Part shown: positions 27,175 through 34,966 of the stretch, piece after piece
Position numbering within the stretch: position 1 is the stretch's first letter
Layout: each line of letters begins with the position of its first letter
Assembly (NCBI RefSeq): GCF_001618865.1
Contig: NZ_CP015136.1
Location: 4,003,001-4,067,000 of the forward strand
Source of the DNA: Luteitalea pratensis
GTDB taxonomy: Bacteria > Acidobacteriota > Vicinamibacteria > Vicinamibacterales > Vicinamibacteraceae
Direction of reading: 5' to 3'
DNA length: 64,000 nt
Notes under the pieces: model-generated
The model's input: only the letters and a program-made list of their open reading frames with translations
What the model was told of the DNA's origin: nothing
Databases searched by the model: none
Program-made: the position numbers and the translations under genes

Positions 27175-28650
27175 TTAGGTGACCTGGAACACGTGAATCA
27201 TCGGGCGAGACTCAATCCGGTCGGTCACACCGGGGTAGTCGCCGCCGCGTTCGGCAAGATAGAGTCGGCGCGTCGCCTTGTCGAACCATGCCCCGCCGAT
27301 ATAGTTGCCGGCATCGTCCCATCGCGGATTCTGGTTGAAGAAGTCGTTGTAGACGTCGATCTGCGTTCGGTGAGGCACGTCCCAAGGGTTGGTTCGCCCG
27401 CTCAATGAGTTGGCCAGGTCGTTCTGGTGATAAACGAGCCACATCAATCGCTGACCAGAACTACCGTCACCTGGTGTATTGGGATCGTGCCGGATGTCGA
27501 GATGACCGTGGCAGCATTGCTTGGCTCCGTACCATTGGTGAACGATCGGTTGCTTCGTCGTCGGCCAATCCAGGTTGGCGAAAAAGCAGACACCATGCTT
27601 GTCCGGTAGGTCAATCCACGCGGCGGCGAAACACCCGTCGAGGTACCACAGGTTGTTTCCGGGCTGGTCCCAGAAGCCGTTCGAGCACTCGTACGCGGGA
27701 TTCCCTGGAATGTTCGACCCCGGTGTCCTGCCCCAACCGCAGTAGCGATAGGGTCCCGGTCGCGACTTGCGGTGGTCAATGTCATGCTTCAGCGCAGTTC
27801 GAGCTCGAACCGAATATTTCGGACTCGGCCCTCCAGGTCCCGCGCTCGCCGTCTGAACGATGTCTGGCGGCCTTGTCGTGTAGTCAGAAATGCGCTCGCC
27901 CGGAAACAGGACGGGCCCCCACGGGGCGGTTGCGTTGCCTGACGTCGTTCCTGCACCCATTCCTATCGTGTAGCCGCCGCAGTACTTGTCAGCGAACCCC
28001 TTCGGTATGTCCAGCATGTAGCCACCAGACATCTTGCTTCCGGCTTGCGTGCGCCAGTTGCCAAAGGAACTGGCCGTTCCAGTCTGGTCATTGAATACCG
28101 CACAGCCAAGGGACGGGTCGTTCCAACCCGAGACGTTGTAGACTGCGCCGTAGGCGTACCAGACTCCATTCATCGTTGGGTCCCAGAGCAGGCCACGGAC
28201 ACGGCGCCCATTCGTATCCACGACCGGCAGTCCGCCAGCGTAGATGTTGCCCCAGCGGCGGACGAAGGTCGCGTGGGTCGGCGCAAGATGGTTCATGGAG
28301 AAGGTCGCTGGCGGGGAAATCTCGTAGACGTGATCCCCGGTCAGAAAGTCGGGCGGGCACTGGTGTGATCCGGTGAGAAGGAGCCGCGTCTCGCCGTTGA
28401 CAACCCGCCCGGTCATGGCCGCGCCAGAGTACCCCCAGCGCGTGACACCAATAATATCGGCACCGACTGAAAACATACCGAGATAGCGAAAATCGGAAGC
28501 GCTCACGAGTGGCGGATCGGTGCGCAAGTTCAGCGGGTTGCTGGGCTGAGCGCCAACGGGCGCGGCCAGGGCAGCAGCTGCGAGACCAGAGGCGGTCGTC
28601 AAGAACTTGCGGCGAGAGGGCATGTTGAGTAGGTCTGAGATATCGTGCAT
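27175..28650 (-). CDS. Tat-exported protein of unknown function
   Basis: I do not recognise the family. The ~491-aa product has a twin-arginine signal (SRRKFLTTASGLAAAALAAP), so it is probably exported folded. The mature part is rich in Gly, Trp, Tyr and Asn (MFSVGADIIGVTRWGYSGAA, RLLLTGSHQCPPDF, GLLWDPTMNGVWYAYG), with a cysteine pair CC followed by HGH (AKQCCHGHLDIRH). Repeating beta-strand-turn segments suggest a propeller. Base composition is a little less GC-rich than its neighbours. Starts possible are TTG 28674 (overlapping the upstream stop), ATG 28650 and ATG 28623. It is coupled to the GT2 gene and may bind or hydrolyse a glycan, which is a guess. Confidence 0.7.
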   Translation of the reverse strand: MHDISDLLNMPSRRKFLTTASGLAAAALAAPVGAQPSNPLNLRTDPPLVSASDFRYLGMFSVGADIIGVTRWGYSGAAMTGRVVNGETRLLLTGSHQCPPDFLTGDHVYEISPPATFSMNHLAPTHATFVRRWGNIYAGGLPVVDTNGRRVRGLLWDPTMNGVWYAYGAVYNVSGWNDPSLGCAVFNDQTGTASSFGNWRTQAGSKMSGGYMLDIPKGFADKYCGGYTIGMGAGTTSGNATAPWGPVLFPGERISDYTTRPPDIVQTASAGPGGPSPKYSVRARTALKHDIDHRKSRPGPYRYCGWGRTPGSNIPGNPAYECSNGFWDQPGNNLWYLDGCFAAAWIDLPDKHGVCFFANLDWPTTKQPIVHQWYGAKQCCHGHLDIRHDPNTPGDGSSGQRLMWLVYHQNDLANSLSGRTNPWDVPHRTQIDVYNDFFNQNPRWDDAGNYIGGAWFDKATRRLYLAERGGDYPGVTDRIESRPMIHVFQVT

Positions 28651-28670
28651 GGCTGTGCTGATCTTGGTCC

Positions 28671-29468
28671 TCAACGTCCCAACTGCTTGAGGTGATGAAA
28701 TAGCCTTAGGTTATCTTTCGTGAAGCGATCCGGCGCCTCTCGGACGGGTCCAATGAAGGGGCCCTCATAGGTCGCGAGGTCGTCGATGAAGTCTGCGTCG
28801 AACCAGTCATGCGGTCGAAAGTTGTAGATGAACTGAGGAATCCAGGGGCCTCGGCGATTCTGTTTTCGCAGGCCGTCCTCCCGCCATTTTTTACGCATCT
28901 GCGCCGCATCACGTACTGCGCCGAAATGGTGCAACGTCAGCGCGTCAGACCGTACCGCCGGCCAGGGTTGTTCGCCGATCTGGGCGCTGGATCCGTCTCC
29001 GACGTAGTGCACGTCCGGTCGATTGCGATGGAGAATCCACTTGTGGGTGATCCATCGGATTTTCTCCGGAGCCGCGTGATAGACCCTGTAGTTGCCATAG
29101 AAGTTGGTGAACTTCACAGGCAGGATGTCTTCGCTGGCGGTACGTATCTGTTCGTGGAGCCTGGCGAATTCCCACTCCGGGATGAACTCGTCACAGTCGA
29201 GCTTCAGGCACCAGTCGCCGGTGCAGTGCCTCCTGGCATCGTCAGAGAACCGTGCCCACCACGCCGGCGACGGCGTGTCGTCCCAAGCGTGCCTGAACAC
29301 CTTGATCTTCGGGTCGATGCTGGAAACGAGCTCGAGCGTGCCGTCGTCGGAGTGCCCTTCATTGACGATGATCTCGTCGGCTAGTGGCAGGTGATGCTGG
29401 AGCATTTCCCGCACCGGAAAATCCATCCTCACCACGTTACGTACCGACGTGTACAGCGACAGCCGCAT
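28671..29468 (-). CDS. GT2-like glycosyltransferase
   Basis: The ~265-aa protein resembles family 2 transferases of the SunS/WaaE-like group. It opens RLSLYTSVRNVVRMDFPVRE, has DEIIVNEGHSDDGTLELVSS and the DXD-type WCLKLDCDEFIPEWEFA. A C-terminal helical region includes LHHFGAVRDAAQMRKKW. The alternative start GTG 29492 adds eight residues. The Tat-exported gene below overlaps its stop. Transcription is divergent from the gene at 29605 across ~136 bp with no clear promoter. Confidence 0.82.
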   Translation of the reverse strand: MRLSLYTSVRNVVRMDFPVREMLQHHLPLADEIIVNEGHSDDGTLELVSSIDPKIKVFRHAWDDTPSPAWWARFSDDARRHCTGDWCLKLDCDEFIPEWEFARLHEQIRTASEDILPVKFTNFYGNYRVYHAAPEKIRWITHKWILHRNRPDVHYVGDGSSAQIGEQPWPAVRSDALTLHHFGAVRDAAQMRKKWREDGLRKQNRRGPWIPQFIYNFRPHDWFDADFIDDLATYEGPFIGPVREAPDRFTKDNLRLFHHLKQLGR

Positions 29469-29604
29469 TCCTTGTTCTTTCAGCCGGGACACACGAATCA
29501 GGACTGGCGGGCCCTGTGCCCATGTCGACCAGGCGCACCATGGACTTGGTGTAAAGTGGCGACGCCATCATGTGCTGCCGTCGGGAGACCGTGCAACACC
29601 GCCC

Positions 29605-30954
29605 ATGCGCCAAGTGTGCATGCAAGCCGTGGACCATTTGCAACGACTGCGCGACGGACTCTCCAGCCGAGCCTTCCGTCCGAAATCCCGACACGCTCGG
29701 CCACCCCGGCACATGATCGCTCGACACACAGCCGCTAGCATGGCGTTGACGATCGTGCTGGCGTGCCTGGCACTCGCCTACCAGACAAAGGGGTACGTCT
29801 CTCTGGTCGTAGGGGACGCGAAAAGCTCAGCTATCGACCTTCGGCAAAAATGGGTCGAGCATCGGTACTTCCTGCACGGGGTGAACCCGTTCGACATCTG
29901 GATGCAGCATGGTCCATGGAGGGACTCTGACAGGGTGGCTCGCTTTGCTGGGCGGCCGCCGGCCCCATATTCGGAGACTATCGGCTTCGGCGACCCGGCG
30001 AATCCACCGTGGGCGTACCCGGGTGGGTTGCTGTGGTTCTGGCCTTCATGGCCCGCGGTACGCATCTACTATGCGCTACTGAATTTCGCTGCCTCGATCA
30101 CGATTTTGGGTTGGGCGTGGAATGGGGCCAGGGTTCATGGCACGCGGGCGGCCGGCTTGGTCTGCGCTGCCTGCGCGGCGATGAGCGCCGCCGGCACGGC
30201 GGTCGACGTCGGGCAATACAGCCTGCTGATCACGGGATTGCTCGTCCTCGTCTTGCAGTTGGACGGGCTTGGCCGCGCGGTCCCTGCAGGGGTTCTCCTG
30301 TTGCTGGCACTGGCGAAGCCCACGCTGAGCGTCCCCTTCTTGCTGGCAGTGGCGGCCAACGGACGAATCCCAATGCTCGCGGCGGTCGCATCCACCGGGG
30401 CACTGGCGACCCTCATGACATGGTGGCGGCTCGCGACTGACCCGGTCACCATGCTGCGCCAGCTTTCTGTCGTGGGGGAATACCTGGCGCCGGCCAGTCA
30501 ACTGTCCTTTCAAAGCGTCGCCACCGATGTCGGGCTTGGCGGCGGCGCAGCCCTCGCCGTGCCTGTCCTTGCATGCGCCGCCCTCCTTGCGGTGCCGTTG
30601 GTGCGCCTCCGGAGGACGTCGTTGACGAACCTGTTCGCCTTCAGCGCAGTCGCGGCGCGTCTGTGGACATACCACCGCCCCTACGATGATGTGATTCTCA
30701 TTTTCCTGCTGGTCCCGTTGCTGCTCCGATACTACGAAACGGAGGATAACTGGATAGGTGGGGCGTCGCTGTGTGTCGGGCTGACTCTCTGGAGCCCTGG
30801 ACGTCTGCAGTCACACAGCGTCGTTCAAGCAGTTCAGTTGATTGTCTGGGTGGTTGCAGCCATTGCGCTCTATCGCAGTCTCTTGAGCGATCTGCCTTCG
30901 AGACAGAGGGCTGAAGGCAAGGGCAGCGCCGCGAACACCGAGTCCCCGATCTAG
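29605..30954 (+). CDS. GT87-like (DUF2029) polytopic membrane protein
   Basis: The ~449-aa product has about nine to ten membrane segments. Between helices 1 and 2 is a large extracytoplasmic loop carrying HGVNPFDIW and FGDPANPPWAYPGG, where the acidic residue and NPPWAYP motif recall DUF2029/GT87 mannosyltransferases that use polyprenyl-phosphate sugars. The start is uncertain: ATG 29605 or ATG 29713 just before the first helix. The downstream GT4 gene starts 3 nt after the stop codon. Function in transfer of a lipid-linked sugar is inferred. Confidence 0.7.
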   Translation: MRQVCMQAVDHLQRLRDGLSSRAFRPKSRHARPPRHMIARHTAASMALTIVLACLALAYQTKGYVSLVVGDAKSSAIDLRQKWVEHRYFLHGVNPFDIWMQHGPWRDSDRVARFAGRPPAPYSETIGFGDPANPPWAYPGGLLWFWPSWPAVRIYYALLNFAASITILGWAWNGARVHGTRAAGLVCAACAAMSAAGTAVDVGQYSLLITGLLVLVLQLDGLGRAVPAGVLLLLALAKPTLSVPFLLAVAANGRIPMLAAVASTGALATLMTWWRLATDPVTMLRQLSVVGEYLAPASQLSFQSVATDVGLGGGAALAVPVLACAALLAVPLVRLRRTSLTNLFAFSAVAARLWTYHRPYDDVILIFLLVPLLLRYYETEDNWIGGASLCVGLTLWSPGRLQSHSVVQAVQLIVWVVAAIALYRSLLSDLPSRQRAEGKGSAANTESPI

Positions 30955-30956
30955 GC

Positions 30957-32096
30957 ATGGGGAGCGAGAGTATCTCGATCGCTTTCGTATTGCACGTCAT
31001 GCAAGTCGCAGGGGCCGAGGTGCTCGTGGCTGAGACGATCAGGCGGCTCGGTTCACGTGTCGAACCCGTCGTGATCTGCCTCGACGCGGTGGGCCAGCTT
31101 GGCGAGATCATGCGCAGGGAGGGCGTGGAAGTGCTGTCCCTGGATCGCAATCCCGGTGTCGATCTGGGTGTCAGTATGCGGATGGCGGCCATCCTGCGCA
31201 ATCGACACGTGCGAGTGATCCACGCGCACCAGTACACCCCATTCTTCTACGCGGCCTTGGCCAAACCCCTGGTGGGCCACAAGACCTGGCTGATGCTGAC
31301 TGAGCACGGCCGTCATTATCCGGACGTGGTTTCCGCGAAGCGTCGGCTTGCGAATCGCTGGGTCCTCAGTCACTTCGCCGACGACGTCAACGCCGTCGCC
31401 GGTTTCAGTGCCCGCGCCCTCCACGACAGGGACGGATTCCCGCTGCCGATTGATGTCATCGAGAATGGCATCGACGTGCTCGCCTACGACCCCGTCGCGG
31501 ACAAGCACGCCGCCAAGAGCATGGTCAGTCTCGACCCAACGCGTCGCCATGTCGCCTGCATCGCGCGCTTCCACCCCGTCAAGGACCACGCGATGCTGCT
31601 GCGTGCCTTCGCCCTGGTGTGCGGCGAGGTCGAAGACGTGGACCTGGTCCTGGCCGGCGACGGCCAACTCCGCTCCGAACTCGAGCGGCAGGCGGCCGAA
31701 CTTGGGATCACGCCGCGCGTGCACTTCCTGGGCGTGCGCCGCGACGTCCCGAACCTCCTGCGGGCCGCCGACGTGTTCGCGCTGACCTCGGTGAGCGAAG
31801 GGGCCTCCATCACGGTGCTCGAGGCGATGGCGTCCGGTGTGCCGAGCGTCGTCACCGATGTCGGTGGTAATCCGGAACTCGTGCGGCAAGGACGCGATGG
31901 CCTCCTGGTGCCGCGCGGCGATCATCGAGCTGCCGCGACAGCCCTCCTGCAGTTGTTGCGCAATCCGACGCTGACTGCCCAGCTCGGCGCGAGTGCTCGA
32001 GAGCGGGCTCTCGAGACTTTTCAGCTGAATCGCACCATCGAGCGTTACCGCGATCGCTACGTCGAGGGGCACCGGCGGGTCACGGGCCACGCGTGA
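30957..32096 (+). CDS. Family 4 glycosyltransferase
   Basis: The 379-aa GT-B enzyme has N-terminal motif IAFVLHVMQVAGAEVLVAE, linker VIENGIDVLAYDP, ACIARFHPVKDHAMLLRAF, and donor loop SVSEGASITVLEAMASGVPS. It is cytoplasmic or peripheral. It is first of four tightly coupled genes (30957-34862) whose joints are GTGA, GTGA and ATGA overlaps. Donor sugar unknown. Confidence 0.92.
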   Translation: MGSESISIAFVLHVMQVAGAEVLVAETIRRLGSRVEPVVICLDAVGQLGEIMRREGVEVLSLDRNPGVDLGVSMRMAAILRNRHVRVIHAHQYTPFFYAALAKPLVGHKTWLMLTEHGRHYPDVVSAKRRLANRWVLSHFADDVNAVAGFSARALHDRDGFPLPIDVIENGIDVLAYDPVADKHAAKSMVSLDPTRRHVACIARFHPVKDHAMLLRAFALVCGEVEDVDLVLAGDGQLRSELERQAAELGITPRVHFLGVRRDVPNLLRAADVFALTSVSEGASITVLEAMASGVPSVVTDVGGNPELVRQGRDGLLVPRGDHRAAATALLQLLRNPTLTAQLGASARERALETFQLNRTIERYRDRYVEGHRRVTGHA

Positions 32097-33112
32097 GCAC
32101 CAGGGAAACGCGCCTGTCCGTGGTCATCCCCGTGCGCGACGACGCGCGGCGGCTCGACGCCTGTCTGCAGTCGCTGTTGGCGCAGCCAGGTGGAGTCGAC
32201 GTCCCGGTGATCGTCGCCGACAACGGCTCGAAGGACGACACGCCGGACGTGGCCCTCCGCCATGGCGCTACGCTGCTGACGCTGCCGGGCCTCTCGGTGG
32301 CGCAGATGCGCAATCGGGCGGTGGCGCGAACGACGACCCCACTGGTGGGACTCGTGGATGCCGACCACGTGCTGGCGCCCGGCTGGCTCGAGGCGAGCCT
32401 TGACGCGCTTGCCGATCCGAGCGTGGCGGCGGCGGGCGCGCCATATCATGCGCCGACGCCGGGAACGTGGGTGCAGCGCGCATACGACCGGTTCCGCATC
32501 AGGCCGCAGCGGCGAGAAGACACCGATTGGCTCGGCAGCGGCAACCTGGTCATTCGTCGCGACGTCTTCACCAGTCTTGGCGGCTTCGATGAGGGTCTGG
32601 AGACCTGTGAGGACGTCGACCTGTGCAATCGCGTGCGGCGGGCGGGGCTGAGGCTGGTCGGTGATCCGGGCATGCGCAGCGTGCACCTCGGAGATCCATC
32701 GACGCTCAAAGCGCTCTTTCTCAGCGAGCTGTGGCGGGGACGGGACAACATCCGCGTGTCGCTGCGAGGGCCTTTGACGTTGCGTGCCCTCCCGAGTCTC
32801 GTGACACCGATCGCCGTCCTTGCCGCGTTGGTGCTCGTCGTCGTCGGCCTCGCAGTGACGATGGCGAGGGTCTCTGCAGGCACGCATGCGGAGGGCGGCG
32901 CCGGCCGCGCGTTGCTCGGGGCGGCATTGGCGCTGGTCAGCGCGTCCATCATGGTGCGAGCGCTTCGCATGGGACGTCGCAATACCCGGTCATGGACCGA
33001 CGTCCTCGGAAACATCGCGGTCGCGGCGGTCTACGAGATCGCCCGCGCCCTCGCGCTCGTCGTCCGGGCATCCCACGGCACGCGTCGCCGAGGCGAGGCG
33101 AGCACGCCGTGA
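32093..33112 (+). CDS. Family 2 glycosyltransferase with C-terminal membrane segments
   Basis: The 339-aa protein has a GT-A domain (1-~235): LSVVIPVRDDARRLDACL, VIVADNGSKDDTP, VGLVDADHVLAPGW (DXD), GSGNLVIRRDVFTSLGGFDE and the ED motif ETCEDVDLCNRV. Two C-terminal membrane segments follow (SLVTPIAVLAALVLVVVGLA; GRALLGAALALVSASIMV). GTG 32093 overlaps the upstream stop by 4 nt. Such enzymes extend lipid-linked glycans at the inner face of the membrane. Confidence 0.9.
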   Translation: MSTRETRLSVVIPVRDDARRLDACLQSLLAQPGGVDVPVIVADNGSKDDTPDVALRHGATLLTLPGLSVAQMRNRAVARTTTPLVGLVDADHVLAPGWLEASLDALADPSVAAAGAPYHAPTPGTWVQRAYDRFRIRPQRREDTDWLGSGNLVIRRDVFTSLGGFDEGLETCEDVDLCNRVRRAGLRLVGDPGMRSVHLGDPSTLKALFLSELWRGRDNIRVSLRGPLTLRALPSLVTPIAVLAALVLVVVGLAVTMARVSAGTHAEGGAGRALLGAALALVSASIMVRALRMGRRNTRSWTDVLGNIAVAAVYEIARALALVVRASHGTRRRGEASTP

Positions 33113-34296
33113 ACCGACCGATTCGTATCCTCGAACTCCGGTCCGTCTGGGGTACCGGCGGTGGGCCGGAAAAGACAATCCTGCTCGGCGCCGCGCGGGC
33201 CGATCCGCAGTGCTTCGCGGTCACGGTCTGCTACGTCCGCGACGATCGTGACACCGTGTATGGGATCGACAACCGCGCGGCGTCTCTGCCGATCGACTAC
33301 GTCGAGATTCGCGAGAGGAATTCCTTCGACCCGGCTGTCGTCGGCAAACTGCGCGCGCTGATCCTCGAGCGTCGGATCGACATCGTCCACGCGCACGACT
33401 ACAAGACCGACGCGCTGAACTGGTGGTTGGCTCGACGTCTGCCGTTCATCCCGCTGACCACGGCGCACGGGTGGACCGGGCACAGTGCCAGGGAACGGCT
33501 GGCCTACTACCCGTTGGACAAGTGGCTGATCGCACGGCATCCGAGGGTGCTCGCGGTATCGAGCGAGATCAAGCAGGCGCTGCTGTCGGCGGGAGCACGT
33601 GCCGACCGCATCGACGTCGTGCTGAACGCCATCGACCCGAAGGCATTCGCGCGTGACCGTTCGCGCGATGCCGACGCACGCGCGGCTCTCGGCCTGCCCA
33701 CCAACGGTCGCGTCATCGGTACGGTAGGGCGCCTGGAGCCCCAGAAGAACTTCACGCTGCTGATCGACGTGTTCGCCCGTGTCGCCAAGGACCAGCCCGA
33801 TACCACGTTGGTGATCGCTGGCGACGGCAGCGCGCGTGGCGCCCTCGAACGACAGGTGCAGGCAACCGGGCTCGGCCCGCGACTCCGCCTCCTCGGCCAT
33901 CAGGGCGATATCGCTCGCGTCCATCACGCTCTCGACCTGTTCGTGCAGTCGTCAGATTACGAAGGCACGCCCAACGCGGTGCTCGAAGCCATGGCGTTCG
34001 AGAATCCCATCGTTGCGACAGCCGCTGGAGGCACGGCGGAGATTGCCCGCGACGGCCAGGAGGCGTGGATCGTGCCGTGCGGCGATGGGAGTGCGCTCGA
34101 GTCGGCGCTCCGGGAAGCGCTGCGCGGTCCCGCGCGGGCCCGCGCGCTGGCCAGCAGGGCTCGCGCCCGCATCGACGGCGAACTGTCGTTCCAGGCACGG
34201 ATGGCACGCGTCGAGCGGATCTACGAAGAACTGGTGGCACGCTATCCGGCCGTGCCATCGGGCCGCCGGGTGCCTGCCTCCGAGATGCGGCCATGA
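33109..34296 (+). CDS. Family 4 glycosyltransferase
   Basis: The 395-aa GT-B protein opens IRILELRSVWGTGGGPEKTI, contains IDIVHAHDYKTDALNWW, linker VVLNAIDPKAFARD, GTVGRLEPQKNFTLLIDVF and donor loop SSDYEGTPNAVLEAMAFENP. GTG 33109 overlaps the GT2 stop by 4 nt, and its stop overlaps the acyltransferase start (ATGA). Sugar specificity not deducible. Confidence 0.92.
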   Translation: MNRPIRILELRSVWGTGGGPEKTILLGAARADPQCFAVTVCYVRDDRDTVYGIDNRAASLPIDYVEIRERNSFDPAVVGKLRALILERRIDIVHAHDYKTDALNWWLARRLPFIPLTTAHGWTGHSARERLAYYPLDKWLIARHPRVLAVSSEIKQALLSAGARADRIDVVLNAIDPKAFARDRSRDADARAALGLPTNGRVIGTVGRLEPQKNFTLLIDVFARVAKDQPDTTLVIAGDGSARGALERQVQATGLGPRLRLLGHQGDIARVHHALDLFVQSSDYEGTPNAVLEAMAFENPIVATAAGGTAEIARDGQEAWIVPCGDGSALESALREALRGPARARALASRARARIDGELSFQARMARVERIYEELVARYPAVPSGRRVPASEMRP

Positions 34297-34862
34297 AAGG
34301 TGTCCTGCATGTCGTCGCGACCATCTGGGTGGTGCCCAGGTATTTGACGTGGCTGTTGATGGCGCAGGCTGTCGGGCCGGACCGGGCGCTGCTTGGCGCA
34401 TCGCAGGGACTGGCAAGGATTCCGGGGCTGCGCGGACGATACCAACGCGTGGCGTTCCTGCGGCTCGTGCTCGATCACTGCGACAGGTCGGCGTGTGTGG
34501 AGTACGGGACGCTGTTCTCGCAGACGGGCGCGCGGATCGGCGCCAACGCCTACATCGGCCCGTACTGCCAGATCGGAAGGGCAGAGATCGGTGAAGACAC
34601 GATGCTGGCCGCCGGCGTCCACGTGCCCAGCGGACCGGACACCCACGGCACTGCGAGCCTGACCGTCCCCATGCGACTGCAGCCAGGCAGCCTGCGGACT
34701 GTGCGCGTCGGCCGCGACTGCTGGATTGGCAGCGCCGCCGTCGTGATGGCCGATGTTGGCGAGCAGACGATCGTGGCTGCGGGGGCGGTCGTGACACAGA
34801 ACCTGCCGGCGCGCGTCATCGCCGGCGGTGTTCCGGCCAGGGTGCTGAGGGGGCGGGAGTGA
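34293..34862 (+). CDS. Hexapeptide-repeat acyltransferase
   Basis: O- or N-acyltransferase of the left-handed beta-helix (LbetaH) class, 189 aa. Hexapeptide turns are visible from GARIGANAYIGPYCQIGRAE through VGRDCWIGSAAVVMADVG to QTIVAAGAVVTQNLPARVIA, ending with the usual AGGVPARVLR. The N-terminal ~55 residues are hydrophobic/helical. Probably acetylates a sugar of the exopolysaccharide. It is the last gene of the 29605-34862 run. A palindromic repeat begins 9 nt after its stop and may end the transcript. Confidence 0.9.
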   Translation: MKGVLHVVATIWVVPRYLTWLLMAQAVGPDRALLGASQGLARIPGLRGRYQRVAFLRLVLDHCDRSACVEYGTLFSQTGARIGANAYIGPYCQIGRAEIGEDTMLAAGVHVPSGPDTHGTASLTVPMRLQPGSLRTVRVGRDCWIGSAAVVMADVGEQTIVAAGAVVTQNLPARVIAGGVPARVLRGRE

Positions 34863-34871
34863 AGCCCCGAA

Positions 34872-34966
34872 GGTAGGGACCGCTCTCCGAGCGGTCCATC
34901 GCTAGACGGCCACGACAACGGGACCGTTTCGGCGTGGAGGTGGACGGCTCGGAGAGCCGTCCCTAC
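34872..34966. repeat. Inverted pair of REP-like hairpins (BIME-like)
   Basis: Plus copy: GTAG 34873-34876 followed by stem GGACCGCTC, loop TCC, stem GAGCGGTCC (34877-34897). Minus copy: hairpin 34942-34962 with stem GGACGGCTC/GAGCCGTCC, and the GTAG foot at 34963-34966. The two stems differ but each pairs perfectly. The 44-bp centre is unrelated. The TAG of the minus copy is the stop codon of the 34963-37533 gene. It lies between convergent genes. Confidence 0.9.
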
